DNA of 64,000 nt from Streptomyces rimosus (GCF_008704655.1 NZ_CP023688.1:3906001-3970000); one strand, 5' to 3'. Counted from the first letter of the stretch, positions 1-9,116 are shown. The notes: generated by a model not told the origin, from the letters alone. Numbers and translations: made by a program.

Positions 1-824
<824 letters not shown>

Positions 825-929
825 GCGTCAAGGGTAGTCCGAACCGGACAGTGCCCCGCGACCCCCGGGGCACACGGTCACAGAAGCGTGATATTTCCCC
901 TCGACGCGACGCATGTGGACACCGCGGCC

Positions 930-1334
930 TCAGATTCGGCCGATCACCTTGCGCGGGGTGATCCGGATGATGACGCGCGGGGAGTCGTCCGGCCTGCCGG
1001 GGTTGAACTCGTCGTACGGCTTGCCGGTGTACTTGTGCGACAGCTCGTCGACCAGCTGCCGCTCCTCGTCGACGGTCAGGGTGGCCGTGCCGCGGATCTC
1101 GGCGTATGTGTACGGCGAGTCGAACGGGAGCACCAGCACCGTCGCGCGCGGGTCGCGGCGCAGGTTCTGCTCCTTGCGGCGGCCGACGGTGGTGGAGATC
1201 AGCACGTCGTCGCCGTCCCGCTTGGCCCAGACCGGGGTCACCTGGGGGCTGCCGTCGGGCTGGATGGTCGCGAGGGTGACGAAGACCGGGCCGTCGAGGA
1301 GGGCCTTGAGGTCGTCGGACAGGGCGACTGCCAT
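930..1334 (-). CDS. PPOX-class (pyridoxamine 5'-phosphate oxidase-like) F420/flavin-dependent protein
   Basis: A 134-aa split-barrel protein of the PPOX class. In actinobacteria such proteins bind F420 or FMN and reduce small substrates; the substrate here cannot be told. Family signs are the N-terminal strand FVTLATIQPDGSPQVTPVW (about 18-36), a basic patch GRRKEQNLRRDP (about 51-62) and the later strand YTYAEIRGTATL. A strong ribosome site (GGAAGGA) lies 7-8 nt before the ATG. It sits between ispF and cysS on the same strand. In S. coelicolor, as I recall, ispF and cysS are adjacent, so this gene looks like a lineage-specific insertion. Function beyond fold and cofactor class is inference. 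Confidence 0.85.
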   Translation of the reverse strand: MAVALSDDLKALLDGPVFVTLATIQPDGSPQVTPVWAKRDGDDVLISTTVGRRKEQNLRRDPRATVLVLPFDSPYTYAEIRGTATLTVDEERQLVDELSHKYTGKPYDEFNPGRPDDSPRVIIRITPRKVIGRI

Positions 1335-1490
1335 GGCGAATCCTTCCTGCGGGCTGTCGGGCGGGCGGCGACGGGCCGCGGGGGTACGGGACGCGGACCG
1401 CGGGGTACGGACGGATCCGCACTCCCGACTCTGCCCAACTCCCGTGCGCCGCGCGGGATTCCCACGCCGCCTGACCGATATTCACCCGTG

Positions 1491-1533
1491 GGCGGTCGGC
1501 CTGCGGCGGCCGGGGCGGTCGGCCTGCGGCGGC
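1491..1533. repeat. 20-bp direct repeat, two copies
   Basis: The 20-mer beginning GGCGGTCGGCC occurs perfectly at 1491-1510 and 1514-1533, 3 bp apart (23-bp period). It lies between ispF and the PPOX gene, about 160 bp upstream of the latter. A second loose repeat (GTACGCCCGCGCC) follows near 1550 and 1587. Likely slippage-derived; no function is visible. Confidence 0.8.
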
Positions 1534-1609
1534 TGAATGCTCCGGTTTGTACGCCCGCGCCTGGCCGGTATGCGCTCCCCGCCCGTACGCCCGCGCCCGG
1601 CTCCGCCGT

Positions 1610-2116
1610 CTAGACCCCCGGCAGCACCAGGGCCGTGGCCACCGCCGCCAGTCCCTCCGCGCGGCCCGTCAGGCCCAGGCCGTCCGAGGTCGTGCCGGAG
1701 ACCGAGACCGGCGCGCCGGCCGCTTCCGAGAGGACCTTCTGGGCCTCGGCGCGCCGCTTGCCGATCTTCGGGCGTACGCCGATGACCTGCACCGCGATGT
1801 TGCCGATCACAAAGCCCTCGGCCCGTACGATGCGGGCTGCCTCGGACAGCAGCGTCACGCCGGAGGCGCCGGCGTACTCCGGGCGGCTGGTGCCGAAGTG
1901 CGCGCCGAGGTCGCCGACTCCGACGGCCGAGAAGAGCGCGTCACAGGCCGCGTGCGCGACCACGTCGCCGTCGCTGTGCCCGGCCAGGCCGTAACCGTCG
2001 CTTGCCGCGTCGTCCCAGAGGAGCCCGGCGACCCACAGTTCGCGCCCCTTCTCGAAGGCGTGCACATCGGTGCCGATGCCCACCAGCGGCATGCGCTGCG
2101 GCTCATACATAACCAT
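1610..2116 (-). CDS. ispF: 2-C-methyl-D-erythritol 2,4-cyclodiphosphate synthase
   Basis: Fifth enzyme of the MEP isoprenoid pathway: cyclises CDP-methylerythritol 2-phosphate to MEcPP with loss of CMP. The 168-aa product has the metal-binding start GIGTDVHAF (Asp17, His19), the second metal site [13 protein letters not shown] and the family C-terminal region [12 protein letters not shown]. The start at 2116 is set by a strong ribosome site (GGAGGG, 6-7 nt upstream); internal ATGs at 2110 and 2092 lack one. The start region overlaps the last codons of ispD, so the two genes are probably translationally coupled. MEcPP synthase is a cytoplasmic homotrimer in known relatives. Confidence 0.95.
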   Translation of the reverse strand: MVMYEPQRMPLVGIGTDVHAFEKGRELWVAGLLWDDAASDGYGLAGHSDGDVVAHAACDALFSAVGVGDLGAHFGTSRPEYAGASGVTLLSEAARIVRAEGFVIGNIAVQVIGVRPKIGKRRAEAQKVLSEAAGAPVSVSGTTSDGLGLTGRAEGLAAVATALVLPGV

Positions 2117-2888
2117 CGGTGGCCCTCCTGCGGGCGAGTACGGCTTCGGCGAGCACCAGGTCCAGCGGCCGGGTCACCTTGAACGCCTCTTCGTGGCCGG
2201 GCACCACCACGACGGGCGCGCCGAGCTGCTCGACCATCCCGGCGTCGTCGGTCGCGCCGTCACCCTGGAGGGCGACCGTCTCGTGGGCCTTGACCAGGGT
2301 CGCCCGGTCGAAGCCCTGCGGGGTCTGTACGGCGCGCAGCCGGGCCCGCTCCGGGGTGCCCACCACGGGCTCCGGCTCGCCGGCCCGCCCGCCGGTACGC
2401 GGCTCGACCTGCTTGACGGTGTCGGCCAGCGGCAGCGCCGGTACGACGGCCGGGGCGCCGTCCCGTACGGCGGCGATCACCGAGTCGACCGTGTCGGCGG
2501 GGACCAGCGGCCGGGCCGCGTCGTGCACCAGCACCACGTCGATGGTGTCGGGCAGCGCTTCCAGGCCGCGGCGCACGGACTCCTGACGGGTCTCGCCGCC
2601 GGGCACGACCTTCAGGTCGGTGCGTTCGGAGAGCGGGTACTGGTCCAGCAGGTTGCGGACCTCGGTGGCGCCGTCCGGCGGGGCGACGACCACGACGAGG
2701 GAGACGGCGCGGGAGGCGGCCATCGCGCGTACGGCGTGCACGAGCATGGGTGTGCCGCCCAGCGCCCGGAGCGCCTTGGGGGCGCCCGGGCCCAGCCGTA
2801 CGCCGCGTCCGGCGGCGGGGATCACCGCGGCCGTACGGAGCCGGGGCGTGCCGGTGTGACCGGCGGAATCTGGGGATACGTCTGACAT
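2103..2888 (-). CDS. ispD: 2-C-methyl-D-erythritol 4-phosphate cytidylyltransferase
   Basis: Third step of the MEP pathway: CTP + methylerythritol 4-phosphate to CDP-ME. The 261-aa nucleotidyltransferase has the N-terminal CTP-binding loop [19 protein letters not shown], the segment [19 protein letters not shown] with the conserved HDAARP, and [10 protein letters not shown] near the C-terminus. The reading frame extends to 3272, but homology begins after residue 20 of the product starting at 2888, whose ATG has a GGAG site 7 nt upstream; that start is preferred. Downstream ispF overlaps by 14 nt. Together with carD this is the usual Streptomyces carD-ispD-ispF arrangement. Confidence 0.95.
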   Translation of the reverse strand: MSDVSPDSAGHTGTPRLRTAAVIPAAGRGVRLGPGAPKALRALGGTPMLVHAVRAMAASRAVSLVVVVAPPDGATEVRNLLDQYPLSERTDLKVVPGGETRQESVRRGLEALPDTIDVVLVHDAARPLVPADTVDSVIAAVRDGAPAVVPALPLADTVKQVEPRTGGRAGEPEPVVGTPERARLRAVQTPQGFDRATLVKAHETVALQGDGATDDAGMVEQLGAPVVVVPGHEEAFKVTRPLDLVLAEAVLARRRATDGYV

Positions 2889-3282
2889 CGGTTGCTCCGA
2901 AGCCCGGGGAGACCCCGGAATTAGCGCAGACAGGTTTGTTTCCTGAGCCGACATGGGTATGGCCGCAGTGTGCCGGGCGCGACGCCCCGATCCGGACCCT
3001 TCCGTGACGACCGGTCGGGACAGCTGCCCGGGCCCGGCACGCCATAAGCCGGCGAGACGGCGGATCTTGGCGGGACGAACACGGGGGCGATCACCACGGG
3101 GAACGATCACAGAGTTCGGTAGTGGTGCACGGTTCCGCACGCTTTCCCGCAGCCTGCGCGACGCGCGCGTACGGTTCCTGTAGTGCGGACCGCAGCGCAG
3201 GCAGATATGCCGCAGCGCCCGGCAACTGACCGCTCCGAGCCGGAGTCGGCCGCCACTCGGGCACCGCGGCATTCTTACGTCG
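2889..3282. other. Intergenic region between carD and ispD
   Basis: A stretch of 394 bp holding no convincing gene. It should contain the ispD-ispF promoter, but I see no pair of hexamers clear enough to name. No strong hairpin is visible next to the carD stop codon, so read-through from carD into ispD is possible. Confidence 0.5.
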
Positions 3283-3765
3283 TCAGGACGCGAGGACCTC
3301 GTCGAGCAGGGCCTCGGCCTTGTCCTCGTTGGTGTTCTCCGCGAGGGCGAGTTCGCTCACCAGAATCTGGCGGGCCTTGGCGAGCATCCGCTTCTCACCG
3401 GCGGACAGTCCGCGCTCCCGCTCACGACGCCACAGGTCACGCACCACCTCGGCGACCTTGATCACGTCACCCGAAGCGAGCTTCTCCAGATTTGCCTTGT
3501 AACGACGGGACCAGTTCGTCGGCTCTTCGGCATACGGTGCGCGCAGCACCTCGAAGACCCGGTCCAGCCCGTCCTGGCCGACCACATCGCGTACGCCGAC
3601 GAACTCCGCATTGTCCGCTGGTACACGAACAGTCAGATCACCCTGGGCGACCTTCAGCACCAAGTAGGTCTTGTCCACGCCTTTGATCTGGCGAGTTTCG
3701 ATGGCCTCGATCAGCGCGGCCCCGTGATGGGGATAGACCACGGTGTCGCCAACCTTGAACGTCAT
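3283..3765 (-). CDS. carD: CarD/CdnL family RNA polymerase-binding regulator
   Basis: A 160-aa homologue of mycobacterial CarD, an essential factor that binds the RNA polymerase beta lobe and stabilises open promoter complexes, notably at rRNA promoters. The N-terminal RNAP-interacting Tudor-like domain begins [20 protein letters not shown]; the C-terminal helical domain carries [17 protein letters not shown] (about 87-103), which includes the tryptophan used for DNA contact in known CarD. The ATG at 3763-3765 has AAGGGG about 10 nt upstream and gives the standard length; the frame continues ten codons further without support. A candidate promoter lies at 3794-3822. The next genes on this strand are ispD and ispF. 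Confidence 0.95.
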   Translation of the reverse strand: MTFKVGDTVVYPHHGAALIEAIETRQIKGVDKTYLVLKVAQGDLTVRVPADNAEFVGVRDVVGQDGLDRVFEVLRAPYAEEPTNWSRRYKANLEKLASGDVIKVAEVVRDLWRRERERGLSAGEKRMLAKARQILVSELALAENTNEDKAEALLDEVLAS

Positions 3766-3793
3766 GTGACAGGTACCCCTTCCGTGGCTATCC

Positions 3794-3822
3794 ATGCTAA
3801 CACGGGAACGGGCTGTTCTGAA
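3794..3822 (-). promoter_or_regulatory. Candidate carD promoter
   Basis: Read on the minus strand: TTCAGA (3817-3822), 17-bp spacer, TAGCAT (3794-3799). This resembles the HrdB (sigma-70-like) consensus TTGACA/TANNNT and would give a 5' leader of about 20 nt before the carD ATG. Confidence 0.45.
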
Positions 3823-4063
3823 TGGCGTTTTCGCAGGTCAGGGCATATCTCGGGGCTTGACAACAACGGCCGGAACGTGCTTCGGCAACCCTCCGGGCGC
3901 AGGAATTCGCAGGTCGGAGGCGCTTCGCGCGCGGCCTGAAACACGTACGTCACACCCCGCAAGAGGCCCGGCACGACGCCCGTACGTCCCGTTTTGCCGG
4001 AATCCGGATGTCGCAGTTCCGCTACTCCGTTCGGTTCCGGGAGGCGGGTGTCCGCCGAATCAT

Positions 4064-4104
4064 GAATTGATCATCACGTCCCGGACGCCGTACGTGATCA
4101 ATTC
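4064..4104. repeat. Inverted repeat with 10-bp arms (operator candidate)
   Basis: GAATTGATCA at 4064-4073 and its exact complement TGATCAATTC at 4095-4104 are separated by 21 bp. The arms are AT-rich in an otherwise GC-rich genome. The site lies mid-way between divergent carD and the lipoprotein gene, so either could be controlled from it. Confidence 0.7.
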
Positions 4105-4512
4105 CGGGAAGCCGTCGCATTCCCTGCGAATGCCGATTTACCTCCGGGGAAACCGCCGCGCTTCACCCGAACGGCCGCTTGCCTCATATTCGGGTTTCTT
4201 CTACGGACTCGCCGGGGCCTTACGCGGAGCGGCCCGGGAACTTCCCCGGTGACGGGCGGTCCGCGCCATTCGGACGTACGGCGGAGGGCGCCCGTGGCGT
4301 GCTGTGGAGGGATGTGACGAGGGTGTGATCGTCCTGGGGGCGGGTCGGGTGCGGCGGCCCGGGGGCGGCTCGGTAACCTAGCGGCGCTGACACACCCTTA
4401 GGGCGGCTTTACGCGGACGTCGACACGGCGCCCGCGCACGGGCCGCCCAGCCGCCCCCGCGACCGGGCTCGAAGTTCGGCCGCCGTAGTTCGTCCAAGGA
4501 GATGCCGCCGCC

Positions 4513-5172
4513 GTGAGCCGCAGCCTTCGACGCGGCGTCCTCGCCGCCACCGTCCTCACGCTCTCGATTGCCACGCTCTCCGCGTGCGGAGCCGGGAACG
4601 ACGCCCAGACGCTCCAGGTCAAGCCGGACAACGCCGCGACCAGCGTCGGCGACATCAAGATCCAGAACGCCTCCGTCGTCACCCAGCCCGACCCGAACGC
4701 CCAGGGCCCGGCCGTGGTGACCGCGACCGTGTTCAACAACGGCAGCAAGGACCAGACGCTGGAGTCCATCAAGGTCAACGGTACGAACAAGGAAGCCAAG
4801 CTGGCGCCCGCCAAGGGCTCCGGGCCGATCGTGGTCCCGGCCGGCGGCTCGGTCGTCATCGGCGGCAAGGGCAACGCCTCCGCCGTACTGAACAGCGGCC
4901 GCGAGGCCGTGAAGAACGGCGACGCGCAGCCCGTGACCTTCGACTTCAGCGACGCCGGGAAGGTCTCCCTGCGGGCCTTCGTCGTCCCGGCCAAGAGCTA
5001 CTTCAAGGACTTCGGCCCGAGCGAGATGCCGTCGCCGTCCGGCTCGGCCCGCCCGTCCGGCAGCGCCTCGCCGTCCGGCAGCCCCTCGGGCGCGGCCACG
5101 CCGAGCGGCTCGTCCAGCGGCAGCGCCACGCCGGGCGGCAACGGCACGCCGCAGTCGCCCGAGGGCCGCTGA
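4513..5172 (+). CDS. Secreted lipoprotein (DUF461-like)
   Basis: A 219-aa exported lipoprotein. The N-terminus has a twin-arginine-free basic stretch, a hydrophobic core and a lipobox LSAC with the lipidated Cys at residue 25. The body is a beta-rich domain (about 40-165) like DUF461 proteins, which resemble the PCu(A)C copper-chaperone fold; the Met/His copper ligands are not evident, so metal binding is not claimed. The C-terminal 45 residues are a low-complexity Ser/Pro/Gly tail. It starts with GTG at 4513 preceded by GGAG. It stands alone between carD and phoP, as in other Streptomyces, and is followed by two hairpins. Role unknown. Confidence 0.8.
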   Translation: MSRSLRRGVLAATVLTLSIATLSACGAGNDAQTLQVKPDNAATSVGDIKIQNASVVTQPDPNAQGPAVVTATVFNNGSKDQTLESIKVNGTNKEAKLAPAKGSGPIVVPAGGSVVIGGKGNASAVLNSGREAVKNGDAQPVTFDFSDAGKVSLRAFVVPAKSYFKDFGPSEMPSPSGSARPSGSASPSGSPSGAATPSGSSSGSATPGGNGTPQSPEGR

Positions 5173-5230
5173 GGCCGGAAGGCCGCTGACGCGCCGCCGA
5201 CGGCGCGCAGCCGTCACGCACAGAACGACC

Positions 5231-5276
5231 GCGAGCGCCGTGTGGTCCCGGATGATCCGGGGCGCACGGCGCTCGC
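5231..5276. terminator. Hairpin downstream of the lipoprotein gene
   Basis: Arms GCGAGCGCCGTG (5231-5242) and its complement at the 3' side (to 5276) form a long stem, with an inner CCGGATGATCCGG. It lies between two convergent genes, so it may serve either strand. Confidence 0.6.
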
Positions 5277-5330
5277 GTAGAACCCTTGGTACGGCCCGTG
5301 ATCCGGCACGGGGAACCTCGGTGCCCTGAA

Positions 5331-5357
5331 GACGGCCGGGCTCGCTGCCCGGCCGTC
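5331..5357. terminator. Bidirectional terminator between the lipoprotein gene and phoP
   Basis: An 11-bp perfect stem (GACGGCCGGGC / GCCCGGCCGTC) with a 5-nt loop. On the plus side a T-rich tract follows at about 5360-5380. It sits 22 bp beyond the phoP stop codon, so it probably ends the phoR-phoP transcript as well. Confidence 0.7.
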
Positions 5358-5379
5358 GTCCTTTGCCTCTTGCCGCTTT

Positions 5380-6060
5380 TTACGGCTCGAACTTGTACCC
5401 CAGCCCGCGGACCGTGACCAGGTACCGCGGCGCGCCCGGGTCCGGTTCGATCTTGGCGCGCAGGCGCTTCACGTGGACGTCCAGCGTCTTGGTGTCCCCC
5501 ACGTAGTCGGCGCCCCAGACGCGGTCGATCAGCTGCATACGGGTCAGCACCCGGCCCGCGTTGCGCAGCAGCATCTCCAGGAGGTCGAACTCCTTCAGGG
5601 GCAGGTCCACCTTCCCGCCGGAGACCGTGACGACGTGGCGGTCCACGTCCATCCGTACCGGCCCGGCCTCCAGGGCCTGCGGCGTGACCTCCTCCGGCTC
5701 ACCGCGACGGCGCAGCACCGCGCGGATCCGGGCGACCAGTTCCCGGGTGGAGAAGGGCTTGGTGACGTAGTCGTCGGCTCCTATTTCCAGACCGACCACC
5801 TTGTCGATCTCGCTGTCCTTCGCGGTCACCATGATGACCGGGACGTTGGAGCGGCCGCGCAGCTGACGGCAGACCTCGGTGCCGGGCAGGCCCGGCAGCA
5901 TCAGGTCCAGCAGGACCAGGTCGGCGCCGTTGCGCTCGAACTCGTCCAGGCCGTCGGGGCCGGTGGCCGCGACGGCGACCTCGAAGCCCTCCTTGCGGAG
6001 CATGTACGACAGGGCGTCACTGAACGATTCCTCGTCCTCGACGACGAGCACTCGGGTCAC
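5380..6060 (-). CDS. phoP: Phosphate response regulator PhoP
   Basis: OmpR-family response regulator that, once phosphorylated by PhoR, binds PHO boxes and controls the phosphate-starvation regulon and, in Streptomyces, antibiotic production. Receiver domain 1-115: acidic pocket Glu8/Asp9, phospho-acceptor Asp52 in LVLLDLMLPG, Thr79 and Lys101 in TKPF. Winged-helix DNA-binding domain about 130-226, ending DTKTLDVHVKRLRAKIEPD and TVRGLGYKFEP. Length 226 aa is typical and the sequence matches what I know of S. coelicolor PhoP very closely. The start overlaps the phoR stop (ATGA at 6057-6060), so PhoR and PhoP are co-translated. Confidence 0.97.
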   Translation of the reverse strand: MTRVLVVEDEESFSDALSYMLRKEGFEVAVAATGPDGLDEFERNGADLVLLDLMLPGLPGTEVCRQLRGRSNVPVIMVTAKDSEIDKVVGLEIGADDYVTKPFSTRELVARIRAVLRRRGEPEEVTPQALEAGPVRMDVDRHVVTVSGGKVDLPLKEFDLLEMLLRNAGRVLTRMQLIDRVWGADYVGDTKTLDVHVKRLRAKIEPDPGAPRYLVTVRGLGYKFEP

Positions 6061-7331
6061 GGAAGGACCTCCGGGGCAGGGTGAGCAGGGAGCGGATCGT
6101 TGAAGGTCTCGTACGGGCGGTCCTCGTCGTCGAGGCCCTCCGCCGACGGGTCGGAGGCGGCGCGCGCACGGTCACGCACGGCGCCGGCCTCCGGGAGACG
6201 CAGGGTGAAGGTGGAGCCCTGTCCCTCAGCGCTCCATACGGTGACCTCCCCGCCGTGCGAGGCGGCCACGTGTTTGACGATGGCGAGGCCGAGGCCGGTC
6301 CCGCCGGTGGCGCGCGAGCGCGCCGGGTCCACGCGGTAGAACCGCTCGAAGATACGGTCCCGGTCCTTCTCCGATATCCCGATGCCCTGGTCGGTCACCG
6401 CGATCTCGATGAGGTCGCCCCCATGTGCCTGGACACGGCGGCCCGCGATACCGACCCGGGTACGGGCCGGTGAGTAGTTGACGGCGTTCTCGACGAGGTT
6501 GCCGAGAGCGGCGGCGAGCTGGCCGCGGTTGCCCCAGACGTGCAGGTCGGCGGTGCCGGCGGCGGCCATGGTGATCTGCTTGCTGCCGGCCTGCTGGCGG
6601 CAGCGGTCGATCGCCTCGGCGACCAGCTCGTCCACGCGCACCGGCTCGGCGTCCTCCAGGGGGTCGTCGTTCTGCACCCGGGAGAGGTCGATCAGTTCCT
6701 GGACGAGGTTGGTCAGGCGCGTGGCCTCGTTCTGCATCCGGCCCGCGAAGCGCTCGACGGCCTCCGGGTCGTCGCTCGCGTCCATGACCGCCTCGGACAG
6801 CAGCGACAGCGCGCCGACCGGGGTCTTGAGCTCATGGCTGACGTTGGCGACGAAGTCGCGGCGTACCGCTTCTATGCGCCGGGCCTCGGTCAGGTCCTCG
6901 ACCAGGAGCAGCACCAGCCGCGAGCCGAGGGGCGCGACCCGCGCGGAGACCGCCAGGGCGTCGCCGCCCCGGCCCGTGCCCCGGCGCGGCAGGTCCAGCT
7001 CGATCTGGCGTATCTCGCCGTCGCGGCGGGTCTCGCGGGCCATCTGGAGCATCGGCTCGACGGCCAGCTTGCCGCCGCGTACGAGCCCGAGGGCGTACGC
7101 GGCGGAGCTGGCCTTGACGACGGCGTCGGCCTCGTCCAGGACGACGGCCGAGGAGCGCAGCACGGACAGGACCGTGTCGACACCGGGTGGCAGCACCGCG
7201 TCGGTGTGCAGGGAGGTACGGGTGGGCTTGGCCTGATCCCGCTCACTCCAGCGGAACGCCAGCATGGCGAAGACGCCGGTGCACAAACCGGCGATCGCTG
7301 CCACTGCGGCGACGGCCGCGTCCACGTTCAT
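6057..7331 (-). CDS. phoR: Phosphate sensor histidine kinase PhoR
   Basis: Membrane kinase partner of PhoP, 424 aa. One N-terminal membrane segment (about 5-25) is followed by a short PAS-like region (about 50-150), the dimerisation/phosphorylation helix DFVANVSHELKTPVG with His166, and an ATPase domain with N box NLVENAVNYSP (about 279-289), G1 VTDQGIGI and G2 TGGTGLGLAIVKH. A single membrane pass is normal for this family, which senses phosphate through the Pst transporter and PhoU rather than outside the cell. A TAACCT hexamer at 7338-7343 ends 6 nt before the ATG, so the transcript could start at the codon; GGAG also overlaps that spacer. PHO boxes lie upstream, shared with divergent phoU. 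Confidence 0.96.
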   Translation of the reverse strand: MNVDAAVAAVAAIAGLCTGVFAMLAFRWSERDQAKPTRTSLHTDAVLPPGVDTVLSVLRSSAVVLDEADAVVKASSAAYALGLVRGGKLAVEPMLQMARETRRDGEIRQIELDLPRRGTGRGGDALAVSARVAPLGSRLVLLLVEDLTEARRIEAVRRDFVANVSHELKTPVGALSLLSEAVMDASDDPEAVERFAGRMQNEATRLTNLVQELIDLSRVQNDDPLEDAEPVRVDELVAEAIDRCRQQAGSKQITMAAAGTADLHVWGNRGQLAAALGNLVENAVNYSPARTRVGIAGRRVQAHGGDLIEIAVTDQGIGISEKDRDRIFERFYRVDPARSRATGGTGLGLAIVKHVAASHGGEVTVWSAEGQGSTFTLRLPEAGAVRDRARAASDPSAEGLDDEDRPYETFNDPLPAHPAPEVLP

Positions 7332-7404
7332 GACTCCAGGTTATGCGTCGGCTGTGACACTTCCCCAGCCGTTCGAGGGCCTGCTCGAACATACGTCGCC
7401 CAGA

Positions 7405-7437
7405 GTTCACCTTGGTGTCGGCGCCGGTTCACTCCGG
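7405..7437. promoter_or_regulatory. PHO box between phoR and phoU
   Basis: Two 11-nt direct-repeat units GTTCACCTTGG (7405-7415) and GTTCACTCCGG (7427-7437) lie exactly 22 bp apart, in phase with a degenerate middle unit (7416-7426). The Streptomyces PhoP half-site consensus is close to GTTCACC repeated every 11 bp. A weaker GTTCGAG unit starts at 7371. Autoregulation of phoRP and phoU by PhoP at the equivalent region is established in S. coelicolor. Confidence 0.75.
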
Positions 7438-7564
7438 GTGGCAGAACCGGTCGCGTTCGGCCCGGAACGTGGGAGCGTGGGGATTCCGGCCCCCACGACA
7501 CCACCCCGGACACCGGATCATTCCCGGGCGACACGGCACCCCCCGAACCGAGAGAAGGTCACTG

Positions 7565-8242
7565 ATGCGGGACGCGTACCACGAGGAGCTGGATTCGATC
7601 GGCGAGGGCCTCGTCGAGATGGCCAGGCTCGTCGGCTCCGCGATCGGGCGCGCCACCACGGCGATACTCGACGCGGACCTGAAGCTGGCCGAGGCCGTCA
7701 TCGCCGCCGACGAGAAGGTGGACGATCTCCAGCGGGACCTGGAGGCCCGCGCGATAGCCCTGCTGGCGCGCCAGCAGCCGGTCGCCACCGACCTGCGGAT
7801 AGTCGTCACCTCCCTGCGGATGAGCGCCGACCTGGAACGCTCCGGCGACCTGGCCCAGCACGTGGCCAAGCTCGCCCGGCTGCGGTTCCCCGAGCGCGCC
7901 GTACCGCGGGACCTGCACGCCACGATCCTGGAGATGGGCCAGCTCGCCCAGCGCCTGATGGCCAAGGCCGGCGAGGTCATCATCACCAAGGACGTCGACC
8001 TGGCGCTGCAGCTGGAACAGGACGACGACGCGATGGACCTCCTCCACCGCACCCTCTTCCAGCACCTGATGGACGACCGCTGGAAGCACGGCATCGAGAC
8101 CGCCGTGGACGTGACGCTGCTCGGCCGCTACTACGAGCGGTTCGCCGACCACGCGGTGTCGGTCGCCAAGCGCGTCGTCTACCTGGTCACCGGCGAGCAC
8201 GCGGACGAGATCGCCGCGCCGGCACCGGTGGAGGGCGCGTAG
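7565..8242 (+). CDS. phoU: Phosphate signalling complex protein PhoU
   Basis: A 225-aa all-helical protein with two PhoU repeats (about 12-105 and 118-210), each with the E/D-rich metal-binding motif; negative modulator linking the PstSCAB transporter to PhoR. Typical signs are MRDAYHEELDSIGEGLVEM at the N-terminus, AIALLARQQPVATDLR (about 62-77) and YYERFADHAVSVAKRVVY (about 190-207). The ATG at 7565 has GAGAGAAGG 6-7 nt before it; the open frame upstream (from 7412) covers the PHO box region and is not coding. It is transcribed divergently from phoRP under the PHO box. Confidence 0.96.
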   Translation: MRDAYHEELDSIGEGLVEMARLVGSAIGRATTAILDADLKLAEAVIAADEKVDDLQRDLEARAIALLARQQPVATDLRIVVTSLRMSADLERSGDLAQHVAKLARLRFPERAVPRDLHATILEMGQLAQRLMAKAGEVIITKDVDLALQLEQDDDAMDLLHRTLFQHLMDDRWKHGIETAVDVTLLGRYYERFADHAVSVAKRVVYLVTGEHADEIAAPAPVEGA

Positions 8243-8373
8243 CGGCGCCCGGCTCCGTCCAGGACTCGTTCGACGGCGCGCCGTGCCACCGCGCGCCGTT
8301 GATGCGCCTCATCGAGCGGGCCTCCAATGGAAGAGGACGACAACCGATGCCCCTCTTCCCAAGGAGGCAACCC

Positions 8374-8487
8374 ATGCCGCGCACCTCCACCCCCGAGCCC
8401 CACCTCTCCAACTGCGGCTGCGGCCCCGGCTGCTCCTGCGGCTGCCAGTCCGGCGGCCCGTGCCAGTGCGGCGGCAGCTGCGGCTGA
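8374..8487 (+). CDS. Small Cys-rich peptide, metallothionein-like
   Basis: A 37-aa peptide with eight cysteines (residues 14, 16, 20, 22, 24, 30, 32, 36), arranged as CGC, CSCGC and CQC clusters separated by Gly. The first 13 residues are Cys-free. A near-ideal ribosome site AAGGAGG lies 6-7 nt before the ATG, which is strong evidence that it is translated. The Cys-X-Cys pattern is that of bacterial metallothioneins that bind Cu(I) or Zn(II); metal binding itself is inference. It lies 131 bp after phoU on the same strand. I recall a similar short Cys-rich gene near phoU in other Streptomyces but no characterised function. Confidence 0.8.
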   Translation: MPRTSTPEPHLSNCGCGPGCSCGCQSGGPCQCGGSCG

Positions 8488-8619
8488 TTCAGGGCCGTCG
8501 CCGCGGCCGGCTCCCGCCCGCAGTCCCGCCCAAACGTTCCGGCGGGTGTTTGGGGGACGACTGCGGCGGGAGGGACGGGCCCCGCTCGGCACACCGCCGA
8601 CCGGGGCCCTTGCCCGCGG

Positions 8620-8802
8620 TCACCCGACGGGCGGACCGGTGACAGGAAGCTCTTCGCTGTGCAGCCAGGTGAAGGTGCGGTCGAGTTCGAGGTGGGCTTC
8701 CCCCCAGTGGATGACGTGGATGCCGCTCTCCACATCGGCTGTGAAGAAGACGCAGACGAGCTTCGTGTGCGCCCCCAGTTCCCTTGTAGGCGCTTGGCGC
8801 AC
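8620..8802 (-). pseudogene. Short orphan frame, possible remnant
   Basis: A 60-residue frame beginning with GTG at 8802. The middle (LVCVFFTADVESGIHVIHWG) looks like real beta-rich protein and has coding-like third-base GC, but there is an in-frame stop 6 nt before the start and no clear ribosome site. I recognise no family. It is either a truncated gene or a small accessory gene with weak translation. Confidence 0.3.
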
Positions 8803-8953
8803 CTGTCACACGTGACAACACCCACCTCGCGGCGCGGCTGAAGAAGCGGAGCTCATACGGCTCCACGCTCGCGGAAGCGGCACGCGCGAACCTGGCGGAC
8901 CCTGCACGGGAGCTGGGCGGGGCCATGCGGGACGTGCGAGGGACGAGTACGCG

Positions 8954-8968
8954 GTGATCAATGATCAC
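8954..8968. repeat. Perfect 15-bp palindrome
   Basis: GTGATCA-A-TGATCAC, 7-bp arms around one base. The half-site GTGATCAAT also appears in the carD-lipoprotein intergenic repeat (4094-4102). No promoter hexamers are clear beside it. Confidence 0.6.
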
Positions 8969-9116
8969 GTCCTCTTCCGGTATCGGTACACGGACCGGCC
9001 GAACCCCCTGGACCGGGCTCGGCTGCCGCCGGACGCTCCTCCGACGGGGGAGGTCCGGCCGAGGAGGAGCACGAGACGCGCAGCGCCGGACGCCCGGGCG
9101 GCCCCGTAAACGGCAA

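Larger units (their letters stand above)
3766..4512. other. Long intergenic region between divergent carD and lipoprotein gene
   Basis: About 750 bp, less GC-rich than its surroundings, with no convincing gene; the open frame at 3794-4252 (+) lacks a ribosome site and similarity to any family I know. It holds the carD promoter on one side, presumably the lipoprotein promoter on the other, and an inverted repeat at 4064-4104. Confidence 0.6.

Noticed and set aside
3794..4252. Plus-strand open frame in the carD upstream region
   Set aside because: No ribosome site, no similarity, and it overlaps promoter-like sequence and an inverted repeat.
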